Below are positions 1 to 6,788 of a stretch of DNA of 12,589 bases, piece after piece. Source of the DNA: JAYENK01 sp034722035. GTDB taxonomy: Bacteria > Patescibacteriota > Patescibacteriia > Patescibacteriales > UBA12075. The position numbers and the translations under genes are program-made. Below the pieces are notes generated by a model, which saw nothing but the letters and a program-made list of their open reading frames with translations, did no database searches and had not been told where the DNA came from. The first letter of the stretch is position 1, and every line of letters begins with the position of its first letter. The stretch covers positions 1-12,589 of the forward strand of contig JAYENK010000032.1 of the NCBI GenBank assembly GCA_034722035.1. Direction: 5' to 3'.

Positions 1-29
1 TTGACAGAAATCTCTTTCTTTGTCATTCC

Positions 30-302
30 TGTAGATGTCAGCTAATTCGATGACAGTTTCTCTTCCTTTTGTCATCCCGGAATTTTTTCTGTAGCGTAGC
101 GAAAGAAAAAATATCCGGGATCCAGGGGATAGCAGTACTTACAAGATTTAATTTGTAACCGTATTATTACTAATCAACCCTGGATCCCGGGTTCTCTTGC
201 TTTTTCACTCGCTTTTGGCTGTCGCCAAAATCTCATTTCAGCAAGAGCCCCAGGATGACACAAGGGGGAGGTATTTTGTAAGCGAATTAAGTAACATCTA
301 CA
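30..302. repeat. Composite nested-palindrome repeat, copy A (MITE-like)
   Basis: The outer ends are inverted 20-bp tails: the reverse complement of CGAATTAGCTGACATCTACA at 30-49, and CGAATTAAGTAACATCTACA at 283-302. Inside them, TGTCATCC (70-77) is inverted as GGATGACA (253-260). Further in, 13-bp perfect arms lie at 115-127 and 178-190 (CCGGGATCCAGGG and its complement). Small hairpins sit between these layers, at about 84-110 and 191-246. No reading frame of note is present. The layered palindromes and terminal inverted repeats suggest a non-autonomous mobile element or a structured dispersed repeat; the mobility is inferred. Confidence 0.75.
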
Positions 303-547
303 ATTCCCGGCCGGAGCTCTGAGCGATAGCGAAGAGCCCCCGTCTTCACGAGGATAAACTCCGGGGAAGGGAATCCAGGAGCAAGCAGTAAAAACTTTTT
401 TTAAAAAAATAACTTATTAATGCACATTAACTTGTTATAATAATATTCACGTTTTTACGGTTCCCTCCTGGATTCCCTTCCCTCGCTAGCGCTCGCCGGG
501 AATGACAAAAAAAAGTGTTTTTGTCATCGAATTAGTTGACATCTACA
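303..547. repeat. Composite nested-palindrome repeat, copy B with right tail
   Basis: Outer arms ATTCCCGGC (303-311) and GCCGGGAAT (495-503) enclose 17-bp perfect inner arms at 364-380 and 466-482. The core holds GTAAAAAC (388-395), inverted as GTTTTTAC (451-458). A 20-bp tail, CGAATTAGTTGACATCTACA, follows at 528-547. The left end abuts the tail of copy A directly, so its own GTCA end is missing. The right half (467-510) is identical over 44 bp to copy C (6941-6984). No gene is visible between 1 and 609. Confidence 0.75.
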
Positions 548-609
548 ATCCTCCCGACATAAATTATTTTAAATTTTGAGCCTTGGTTATTGAAATCTGT
601 TAAAAACAA

Positions 610-1794
610 CTAAATAAAAACGGCCGGTAATACTTTTTTATCGGTAGAATATTTTTTACCAAGCAATAGCGCGGAATCAAGTGAAAGTTTTTTACTTAGC
701 TTCTCCAGTTTTGATAAATCTTTTTTGTCAGGATTTATCTTTATTTCCATCGCTGTATTACCTAGAATAATATCTATTTCTTCTCTATTTTTTTTATTAT
801 AAAACTTCAATTCCCCATATTGTGCAAGCTGGGCAACAACGGCATTTTCAAAAATTTGACCATCATTAAGACGGCTCATAATATTTAGAATACCATTATC
901 GGCAAAATAAAGTTTACGGCCCCCGGCAACACTTCGATCAATACTTTTTGAATATTTCGGCAGCAACTTGATAAAAAATACTCCCTGTAAAAATTCTAAA
1001 TAAGCATAGGTTTTTACCCGGTCAATCTTAAGCTCACTTGCCAGTTTACTTACATCCAACAACGAGCCGATTCTGGGTGCAAGAAGCAAAATCAAATCTC
1101 TTAATTCACGCACATCTTTATAATCTGACAATAATTTGAGATCTTTTTCAAAAAAAGAGGCAAATATATTTTTTAATATTTCCTGCTTAACTTTATTATC
1201 CTCGGTCATAACAACTTCCGGAAATCCGCCATACATAAGATAATCATCATAAACCAGTTCGTAGTCTTTATATTTATATAAATCTTTTTCCAAAAGCGCT
1301 TTTTCCAAATTTTTAAGAAGAGCGGTCTTTGTATCAATCAAGCCTTTAAAATACAAAATTTCTTTAAAATCAAGCGGGCTCAAAACATATAAAAATTTCC
1401 GTCCACTTAAGCTTTCGGGGAAAAGATTCTTTAAATAATAATTTGAAGAACCGGTAACAATAAACTTTACACCATAATGATCAAGTAAATACTTGATAAC
1501 CTTGGTGATCTCGGGAAAATTTTGAATTTCATCAATAAACACAAAAAGCCTGCCCTGTCCCTTTTTAGCCATTTTTTCCAAACGACGATAAATAGTTTTA
1601 TAATCAATATCTTCGAACATCTTCTGATCCAAAGGATTGTCCAAATCAAACCACAGCTTTGGTTTATCACCAATATGATCGAATATTTGGCGCATTAAGG
1701 TGGTCTTGCCAACTTGGCGCATACCGGTAATGACTAAAACATTTTTGTGTTCAATTTTTTGAATTATTTCATTAAATATTAGCCTTTTTTTCAT
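610..1794 (-). CDS. AAA ATPase of the DUF4143 type
   Basis: A 394-residue cytoplasmic P-loop ATPase, a usual length for this family. The Walker A motif is GMRQVGKTT (residues 24-32), Walker B is LFVFIDE (83-89) and a sensor-like VTGSSN is at 113-118. A probable winged-helix segment spans about 240-275. The C-terminal DUF4143-like region has E316-N317, then EID (339-341) and MEIK (349-352), a spacing that resembles a PD-(D/E)XK nuclease core. The family is common in archaea, anaerobes and CPR bacteria and its cellular role is poorly defined, so I give only the biochemical class. The ATG at 1794 is the first in frame; its Shine-Dalgarno is weak. The gene stands alone with a good promoter upstream and palindromic repeats downstream. 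Confidence 0.85.
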   Translation of the reverse strand: MKKRLIFNEIIQKIEHKNVLVITGMRQVGKTTLMRQIFDHIGDKPKLWFDLDNPLDQKMFEDIDYKTIYRRLEKMAKKGQGRLFVFIDEIQNFPEITKVIKYLLDHYGVKFIVTGSSNYYLKNLFPESLSGRKFLYVLSPLDFKEILYFKGLIDTKTALLKNLEKALLEKDLYKYKDYELVYDDYLMYGGFPEVVMTEDNKVKQEILKNIFASFFEKDLKLLSDYKDVRELRDLILLLAPRIGSLLDVSKLASELKIDRVKTYAYLEFLQGVFFIKLLPKYSKSIDRSVAGGRKLYFADNGILNIMSRLNDGQIFENAVVAQLAQYGELKFYNKKNREEIDIILGNTAMEIKINPDKKDLSKLEKLSKKLSLDSALLLGKKYSTDKKVLPAVFI

Positions 1795-1837
1795 TTGTGT
1801 AAATTATTTCTTACAAATAGTATATGTTTATGTAAAT

Positions 1838-1866
1838 ATTTTATTACAGATTGTAAATATTGTCAA
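1838..1866 (-). promoter_or_regulatory. Sigma70-type promoter of the DUF4143 ATPase gene, with direct repeat
   Basis: On the minus strand TTGACA (1861-1866, exact consensus) is separated by 17 bp from TAAAAT (1838-1843). The 10-bp direct repeat TGTAAATATT occurs at 1831-1840 and 1852-1861, 21 bp apart, so both copies face the same side of the helix and cover the promoter. This is a plausible operator, but the binding protein is unknown. Confidence 0.65.
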
Positions 1867-1891
1867 TAATTATAGTATTTTTTACCTAATA

Positions 1892-2992
1892 TTAAATAAC
1901 ATTAATTATTTTCTTCACTAAATTATCCAACCCATATTTATCTTTAACAAGCTTCTTCAGTCTCTCCCCCGTATCTCTGATTTTGTCCTGATTCCAACTC
2001 ATTACTCTCCCAATCTTCCCAATCAACTCTTCCGCATCATCCGTCTTCAAAACCAAATCCTCCTCCCCTATCAACTCCGCAAAGGTCTTATTCAAAACCA
2101 TCACCGGCAATTTACAAGCCATCGCTTCCAGCACTGCCTTATCCATTCCCCCGCTCGGACAAAGATTAATTGCCAAATTAGCTTCGCTATAATATTTCAC
2201 AATATCTTTATTCGGCACTGCCCCCACAAACTCAATCTGATTTTCTAAATTATTTTTTTTAACTAAATTTTTTAACTCTTCCTTATATTTTTCATCATCA
2301 AAATTTAACGGCGCCCCAACCAGCTGAACTTGAACATTTTTATCATCCAAAATATCAATCGCCCTAATTAATAATCCCTGATTCTTAATCCGACTAATCC
2401 GACCAACATAAAGTATTTTGAAATTTGTATCTTGAAATTTGTTTGTATCTTGCATCTTGCATCTTTCATCTTTGACCTTATCCAAGCTGATTCCATGTCC
2501 CACCACTTTCACTTTATTGCTTTTAAGCTGAAAACTTTCTTTGGATGCGGTAAAAATAACATCAACAAACTTCTCTGCAATTCGTAACTGCCACGGCGTA
2601 GCCCGATGCACATACCAAAGGCTAATCTTTTTCTTCCAAATCTTCCAAAACACTCCCCCCAAAACAATATACTCCGGATTCATATGAATAAAAAGCTTGT
2701 CATAATTATTTCGCTCCTGCCAAATATATCTAAAAAAAAGAAAAGTGTATTTTAATTTATTTAGAAATTGAAAATTGTTTGAAAATTGAAAATTGAAAAT
2801 TGAAAATTGTTTATTATTCTCCTTTCCCAAGCTAAGCACTTTCACATTATCCGGCAAATCATGCTGTCCTTCATACAAACAAACAACCGTTAAAAAATCA
2901 ACTCGGCAAGCGAACTCCTTGAGCCAGGAATGAAAAAACCCGAGAACCGCATCGTTCATGTCAACTTTTTGGGTTGCAATTAACAGCTTCAT
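1892..2992 (-). CDS. GT4-like glycosyltransferase (GT-B fold)
   Basis: Probably transfers a sugar from a nucleotide donor during surface polysaccharide assembly at the membrane; donor and acceptor cannot be read from sequence. I chose the start at 2992 (MKLLIATQ), one base after the helicase stop. An in-frame ATG at 3004 would add four residues but has its purine-rich stretch only one base away. Numbered from MKLL, the C-terminal Rossmann domain begins near KILYVGRIS (192-200), and PSGGMDKAVLEAMA (279-292) is the donor-binding loop. The first Glu of the usual E-x7-E motif is Gly here, while K285 and E289 are kept. Two peptides, about residues 61-77 and 174-190, are encoded by 7-bp tandem DNA repeats and look like in-frame insertions in surface or linker positions. 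The gene is probably translated together with the helicase gene. Confidence 0.85.
   Translation of the reverse strand: MKLLIATQKVDMNDAVLGFFHSWLKEFACRVDFLTVVCLYEGQHDLPDNVKVLSLGKENNKQFSIFNFQFSNNFQFLNKLKYTFLFFRYIWQERNNYDKLFIHMNPEYIVLGGVFWKIWKKKISLWYVHRATPWQLRIAEKFVDVIFTASKESFQLKSNKVKVVGHGISLDKVKDERCKMQDTNKFQDTNFKILYVGRISRIKNQGLLIRAIDILDDKNVQVQLVGAPLNFDDEKYKEELKNLVKKNNLENQIEFVGAVPNKDIVKYYSEANLAINLCPSGGMDKAVLEAMACKLPVMVLNKTFAELIGEEDLVLKTDDAEELIGKIGRVMSWNQDKIRDTGERLKKLVKDKYGLDNLVKKIINVI
2417..2474. repeat. Degenerate 7-bp tandem repeat inside the glycosyltransferase gene
   Basis: Plus-strand units of the TATCTTG / CATCTTG / CATCTTT type repeat over about 28 bp (2446-2473), preceded by two GTATCTTGAAATTTG-like copies. 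The minus strand encodes a Lys/Asp/Gln/Cys/Met-rich peptide between the two Rossmann domains of the glycosyltransferase. The reading frame stays open throughout. Confidence 0.75.
2764..2810. repeat. 7-bp tandem repeat (AAAATTG) inside the glycosyltransferase gene
   Basis: AAAATTG occurs at 2771-2777 and then four times without a gap at 2782-2809. Read on the minus strand it encodes a Phe/Asn/Gln/Ser-rich peptide (IFNFQFSNNFQF) in the N-terminal domain. A 7-bp unit shifts frame at each copy, so three units give a 7-residue period, and no stop appears. Confidence 0.85.
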
Positions 2993-2993
2993 A

Positions 2994-4559
2994 TCAATTA
3001 TCATTCTCTTCTATGGATAAAATTCTTTTTACACTGAATATTCTTTCCGCTTTGCGATTGAGACAATACGCCCGCAGTCCCAAAAAAGGATAACCCTTAA
3101 ATTTCATTTGACCGATTTTTTTGGGAATTATTTTTCGTTTTGAATTTTCATCCTTACCCTTTAAATAAGTAATACCAATGGTTCTTTTGTCTTTAATCGC
3201 TTTTGTAATGATTTGTATCCGCTCTTCCATTGATAATTTTTTCAAAGATTTTTCATACTGCAAACCTGTTATAAATTTTACCACATTCCAGTCCATTCTA
3301 ATATGCCCCCTTTTTATCTCTTTTCTAAGAACTATTCCCTCCAGGCTGGTACAGCGGGAAAGCGCGACATAAAGCTGTCCGTGCGCAAAAGTACCGCGGG
3401 TTAAATCAATAATAACTTTATCAAAAGTCTTGCCCTGGCTTTTGTGGATGGTAATGGCAAAAGCGACCCGGATAGGATACTGGATGTAAGACCCGATTAT
3501 TTTAGAGCTTATTTCTCCGTTCTCTAATTTATACTCAAATATTTCCCATTTATTCGGATAAACCAAAACTTTTTCTCCACTGTTAATCTCAAGCACTACT
3601 CCGTCATGTTCGTTTTTTTTCTTTTTAATACCAACAACCTGCCCGACTGTTCCGTTGACCCAGCGCCCCTCGGTATCATTATTCGTAAGCATAACCTGCG
3701 CTCCGGCTTTTAATGTCAGTTCTTCCGGCGCGGGCGGACTGGAGGCGGTAAATTTTCCTTTGAGCTTTGCTTTGTTCTTCCAGGTTCTTCCCGATAATTT
3801 TTTAAGCTCTTCTTCGTTGATCTTGTCTGCCAAAGCGTTAACCGCCACCAGGCAAATATAAAAATCATCCGGCTTTGCTTTAAAACTGGGCTTGAGTCTT
3901 TTATTCAGAGCGGCAATATCATCATCCTCCGCGCTGTTATTGCGGATTGCGTTTAAAAGATTGATAAAATGCGCATCCTTTTGGCGATAAACTTTTTCCA
4001 ATTCAATATATTTATAAGAAAAATTCGCGTCAAAAAACACATTAGAACTGAAAAAAAACGGGCTGGTATAATGGCCGGAAAAAATCTTTCTGTCTCTGAA
4101 ACTAACAACTGGCGGTATCTGATAAAGATCGCCGATAAAAATCATTTGCGCTCCGCCGAAAGAAAAAGTTTTGTTTTTCCCGTTCAAACGCATAAATTTA
4201 TCAATACAATCCAAAAGATCGGCCCGCACCATGGAGATTTCATCAATAATAATTGCATCTAATTCTTTATAAATTCTACCATACTCAACGCCCGGTTTAA
4301 TCTTTTTTACTTTATTTAACGTAATGTCAGGCTTAAAACCGAAAAAAGAATGAATGGTCTTCCCTTGAATGTTGATAGCAGCTACACCGGTCGGCGCGAG
4401 TACTACTACCTTTTTTTTGCTTTGGCTCCGAAAATAATCAAGCAAAGTTGATTTGCCGGTTCCGGCCTTACCAGTCAACAAAAGATTCTCTTCGCTATTC
4501 TCCATCACGTCCAAAGCTTGTTTGAAACGAGTATTTAATTCTACTTTTTTATTTTGCAT
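2994..4559 (-). CDS. Pif1-like SF1 DNA helicase with C-terminal WYL-like domain
   Basis: A 521-residue ATP-dependent 5'-3' DNA helicase of the Pif1/RecD2/Dda group. Motifs in order: Walker A GKAGTGKST (30-38), APTGVA (55-60), Walker B IIIDE (103-107), GDLYQIPP (143-150), YRQ (191-193), HKSQGKTFD (372-380) and VALSRC (398-403). All core helicase motifs are intact, so activity is likely. Residues about 448-515 form a separate domain (TIGITY, then RKIIPKKI, GLRAYCLNR, ERIFSVKRIL) that matches the pattern of WYL domains, known as ligand- or nucleic-acid-sensing modules often tied to defence regulation; this assignment is by eye. The gene begins 42 bp after the AbiEii-like gene on the same strand with no visible terminator or Shine-Dalgarno, so cotranscription is likely. 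Its TGA lies one base before the preferred glycosyltransferase ATG. Confidence 0.88.
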   Translation of the reverse strand: MQNKKVELNTRFKQALDVMENSEENLLLTGKAGTGKSTLLDYFRSQSKKKVVVLAPTGVAAINIQGKTIHSFFGFKPDITLNKVKKIKPGVEYGRIYKELDAIIIDEISMVRADLLDCIDKFMRLNGKNKTFSFGGAQMIFIGDLYQIPPVVSFRDRKIFSGHYTSPFFFSSNVFFDANFSYKYIELEKVYRQKDAHFINLLNAIRNNSAEDDDIAALNKRLKPSFKAKPDDFYICLVAVNALADKINEEELKKLSGRTWKNKAKLKGKFTASSPPAPEELTLKAGAQVMLTNNDTEGRWVNGTVGQVVGIKKKKNEHDGVVLEINSGEKVLVYPNKWEIFEYKLENGEISSKIIGSYIQYPIRVAFAITIHKSQGKTFDKVIIDLTRGTFAHGQLYVALSRCTSLEGIVLRKEIKRGHIRMDWNVVKFITGLQYEKSLKKLSMEERIQIITKAIKDKRTIGITYLKGKDENSKRKIIPKKIGQMKFKGYPFLGLRAYCLNRKAERIFSVKRILSIEENDN

Positions 4560-4601
4560 AAACGGATAAATTAATGTTTTTTTTAATCAATAATTTCATA
4601 T

Positions 4602-5372
4602 TTATAATTCCTGTTCAATATACTCTTGAAAATGAAGAATTTGCTCTGCGTCTTGTTTTTTTAATAAAAACGGCATTACATCTTCACTTAAATGAGCAAA
4701 ATTCAAATCCTGACAAAAACTTAACAACTTTTCTTTAAGCTCTTTTTTGTTTTTAATGCCCAATTTAAAATCTAAATATTCATAATTAAAATCGGTCCGA
4801 TTAATCAAATGCAAAACATCATAAAAATCACGTCCTTTGGTTCGCTTACGTCCAAAAATAGCCGCTATTTTTTGAGACAATAAAATATCAATTGGCGTTA
4901 CTTTAATATTGCGGCCAACATCAAATTTTTGTAAATAATAAACTTTCGGTTCATACTTGAAATTATGCGGCACTGTGTCAACCTGAATTACCAATTTTTC
5001 ACTAGCCATGTGACTTAAATTATTATTAAAAAGTAATTCTGATATTTTTATATGGCAATGAAAAGCTCCTTTATAAACATTTCTAATCTCTGTGAGATAA
5101 CCTTCCAAGTCTAAAGCACGTTTAATCTCGTGCGTCATTTGTTCAAACTCATTTTTCCCTAAATTAAAATTATCAAAATCAAGATCTTCAGAAAAACGAT
5201 AACCACCATAAACAATCTTAAGAGCTGTACCGCCCAAAAAAGACAACTTTCTTCCAATTTTAGATACAAAAATAGCATTGAGTATCTTGTACTGCAGATA
5301 TTCTCTCAACAAAGCCCGCTCAAAGCCATTGATACCAGGGTAATGTTTTTTTATTTCACCTATATTAATCAT
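4602..5372 (-). CDS. AbiEii/AbiGii-type nucleotidyltransferase (toxin family)
   Basis: A 256-residue DNA polymerase-beta-fold nucleotidyltransferase. The active-site pattern is clear: FLGGTAL (45-51) followed by SEDLDFD (61-67) with metal-binding D65 and D67, a third acidic site at VDTVP (131-135), and the family motif KIAAIFGRKRTKGRDFYD (168-185). AbiEii proteins are toxins of AbiE abortive-infection/type IV toxin-antitoxin pairs, and the related MenT3 modifies tRNA-Ser 3' ends. At 256 residues it is somewhat shorter than classical AbiEii of about 300, but no motif is missing. Its ATG overlaps the upstream antitoxin-like stop by four bases (ATGA), indicating coupled translation. Whether the substrate here is tRNA is unknown. 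Confidence 0.88.
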   Translation of the reverse strand: MINIGEIKKHYPGINGFERALLREYLQYKILNAIFVSKIGRKLSFLGGTALKIVYGGYRFSEDLDFDNFNLGKNEFEQMTHEIKRALDLEGYLTEIRNVYKGAFHCHIKISELLFNNNLSHMASEKLVIQVDTVPHNFKYEPKVYYLQKFDVGRNIKVTPIDILLSQKIAAIFGRKRTKGRDFYDVLHLINRTDFNYEYLDFKLGIKNKKELKEKLLSFCQDLNFAHLSEDVMPFLLKKQDAEQILHFQEYIEQEL

Positions 5373-5983
5373 AAAATTGAATTTAAAATTTCTACTTTTT
5401 TATTCATTGTCTTTGAACCAAATATTTTTAAATATTTTTTCAATTTATTTATATTTATTTTTTCTCTAAAAATACTACCACTAATTCTAAGTTCGCTAAT
5501 ACTGTCTTTGTCTTTAATGTCTTTGCGTAAATACAAAAAATCAAGAATAGCTTTTTCCGGTTCAGCAATTTTAAAATAAACATCGTTATTATTTATTCTT
5601 TTAAGCGTGTAGCCAAAAAATAAATTTTTCTTAATCTTGCGGTAAGAAAAATTAGCAATATCAATTTCAATTTTATTAGTTTTTCGAGTTGAAACAGAAG
5701 TTAGCCAATAAACCGTTTCTGGTATCAATGAATAATAAGACAAAGCATATTCCAAGCTAAGATAAGACGGTTGATAAAGCTTATTGGCAATAATATTTAA
5801 GTTATTTTCGTTGATTTCTTTATCAGAAAAAATATAAAAATTATTAGCAAGCTTTCTAATATAACCTCTTTCTTGCCATTCTGATAAGCGCCGACGATCA
5901 AAATTTTGTGCTAAACTCCTAATATCAGCTAACGTTATTATTGGAAATTTTTTAAAATTATTATAAAAATCAATATATTTCAT
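5369..5983 (-). CDS. AbiEi-type antitoxin / winged-helix autoregulator
   Basis: A 204-residue protein with an N-terminal winged helix-turn-helix (about 16-55, including SLAQNFDRRRLSEWQERGYI) and the C-terminal AbiEi-like region. Hallmarks of the latter are SYLSLEYALSYYSLIPE (73-89) and AEPEKAILDFLYL (140-152). In known AbiE systems this protein silences the toxin's effect without binding it and represses its own promoter through inverted repeats. Inverted repeats are present just upstream here (5991-6032). It is the first gene of the cluster and overlaps the toxin-like gene by four bases. The start at 5983 lacks a strong Shine-Dalgarno, as do most genes in the window. Confidence 0.87.
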   Translation of the reverse strand: MKYIDFYNNFKKFPIITLADIRSLAQNFDRRRLSEWQERGYIRKLANNFYIFSDKEINENNLNIIANKLYQPSYLSLEYALSYYSLIPETVYWLTSVSTRKTNKIEIDIANFSYRKIKKNLFFGYTLKRINNNDVYFKIAEPEKAILDFLYLRKDIKDKDSISELRISGSIFREKININKLKKYLKIFGSKTMNKKVEILNSIL

Positions 5984-5990
5984 TTCATTT

Positions 5991-6049
5991 TTATGTTATT
6001 TTTAACATCTTTATGAAATAAGTATAACATAAATAAAAAAACCAAGCAA
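5991..6049 (-). promoter_or_regulatory. AbiE promoter with inverted-repeat operator
   Basis: A probable -10 is TATACT (6021-6026, minus strand), with TTGCTT (6044-6049) 17 bp upstream as a weak -35. TTATGTTAT (5991-5999) is perfectly inverted as ATAACATAA (6024-6032), and the second arm covers the -10. The near arm is also part of a tighter palindrome, ATGTTA-N4-TAACAT (5993-6008), in the leader. This layout agrees with negative autoregulation by AbiEi, which is known to use inverted repeats in its own promoter. Confidence 0.65.
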
Positions 6050-6068
6050 ATACAAAAATTAATTTAAT

Positions 6069-6121
6069 ATTAGCGTAAAAAACCAAACAAAAACCGCTTT
6101 TTATAGCGGTTTTTTGCTAAT
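6069..6121 (-). terminator. Nested-palindrome terminator, probably bidirectional
   Basis: AAACCGCT (6091-6098) pairs with AGCGGTTT (6105-6112) and is followed by T-rich runs on both strands. Outer segments around TTAGC (6070-6074) and GCTAA (6116-6120) extend the stem. It lies 28 bp after the stop of the 6149-6775 gene and upstream of the AbiE promoter, so it would isolate the AbiE cluster from read-through. Confidence 0.8.
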
Positions 6122-6148
6122 GTAGAGAATTTGCCTTGTCTTGCGCGC

Positions 6149-6775
6149 TTAAATTAAATACAAAACAAATTCCTCCTTTCCCACATTATATATTTTTTGG
6201 CCAAAAAATTTATTTGCCAGTTCTTTCAGGTTTTTCACGTGTTGTTTTCTGCCGTTTTTAATCAAATAAACTTCAGCAGTATTATTTTGCCGAATCAATT
6301 CATTATCATAAAAACGCCTGGTCGGATATTCTGCAAGTTCGCTATCGGGTAGATCCAATATCGGTTTACCCTTGTATTGCCAAAGCTCTTCTAAATCCCA
6401 AATAACTTTTTTTATCTCTCCCTTGATAATATAAATCCGTTCACTCTCATCGCGTACTAAAGTATTGCCTGGCAAACGATCAAAGCCGAGCACAACCGGC
6501 TCATCAATATCATTAACAACAACTTCATCTTCTTCTAAGATTAATTCCGGTTTTTGGTCTTTTTTATCATTAGAAAAAAACAAGACAGAAGAACCACCAC
6601 TACCTGACGCCGACGCAGATTCTTCTGGCGCATCATCAGCACCGTCATCAACTTGATTAATATCCTCATCTACCCGCGCCGGATCAGTGCTAATATAACC
6701 ACTTATTTCCGAACGGGCCAAAGCACCCAGGGGAGAGACTAATAATATCGCTATGATTATTGTTTTTATTAACAT
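6149..6775 (-). CDS. Secreted or surface protein of unknown function with two short repeats
   Basis: I do not recognise a named function. The 208-residue product begins with a clear signal peptide (hydrophobic 3-19, likely cleavage after ALA at 18-20). A low-complexity acidic and Ser/Gly linker follows (about 35-65), so the mature part is exported. Two similar segments come next: GNTLVRDESERIYIIKGEIKKVI (residues 103-125, split by eye at GNTLVRDESE and RIYIIKGEIK) and a matching stretch from DNELIRQNN to GRKQHVKNL (157-183). Each reads as a short beta-rich unit of the kind often repeated in CPR exported proteins. The gene starts 14 bp inside the edge of palindromic repeat C, so its leader and possibly its promoter derive from repeat DNA. 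It ends before a strong terminator and is probably monocistronic. Confidence 0.75.
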   Translation of the reverse strand: MLIKTIIIAILLVSPLGALARSEISGYISTDPARVDEDINQVDDGADDAPEESASASGSGGSSVLFFSNDKKDQKPELILEEDEVVVNDIDEPVVLGFDRLPGNTLVRDESERIYIIKGEIKKVIWDLEELWQYKGKPILDLPDSELAEYPTRRFYDNELIRQNNTAEVYLIKNGRKQHVKNLKELANKFFGQKIYNVGKEEFVLYLI

Positions 6776-6788
6776 ACTTTTTTTTCTT

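Noticed and set aside
1..609. CRISPR array as an explanation for the repeated segments
   Set aside because: Units are long, palindromic and unequal in length, with no regular spacers of similar size and no cas genes nearby.
610..1794. DUF4143 ATPase as part of the AbiE operon
   Set aside because: It has its own consensus promoter (1838-1866) in the 97-bp gap after the glycosyltransferase, so separate transcription is more likely.
3969..4262. Plus-strand frame of 97 codons opposite the helicase gene
   Set aside because: It overlaps conserved helicase motifs on the minus strand and shows no family features or start signal.
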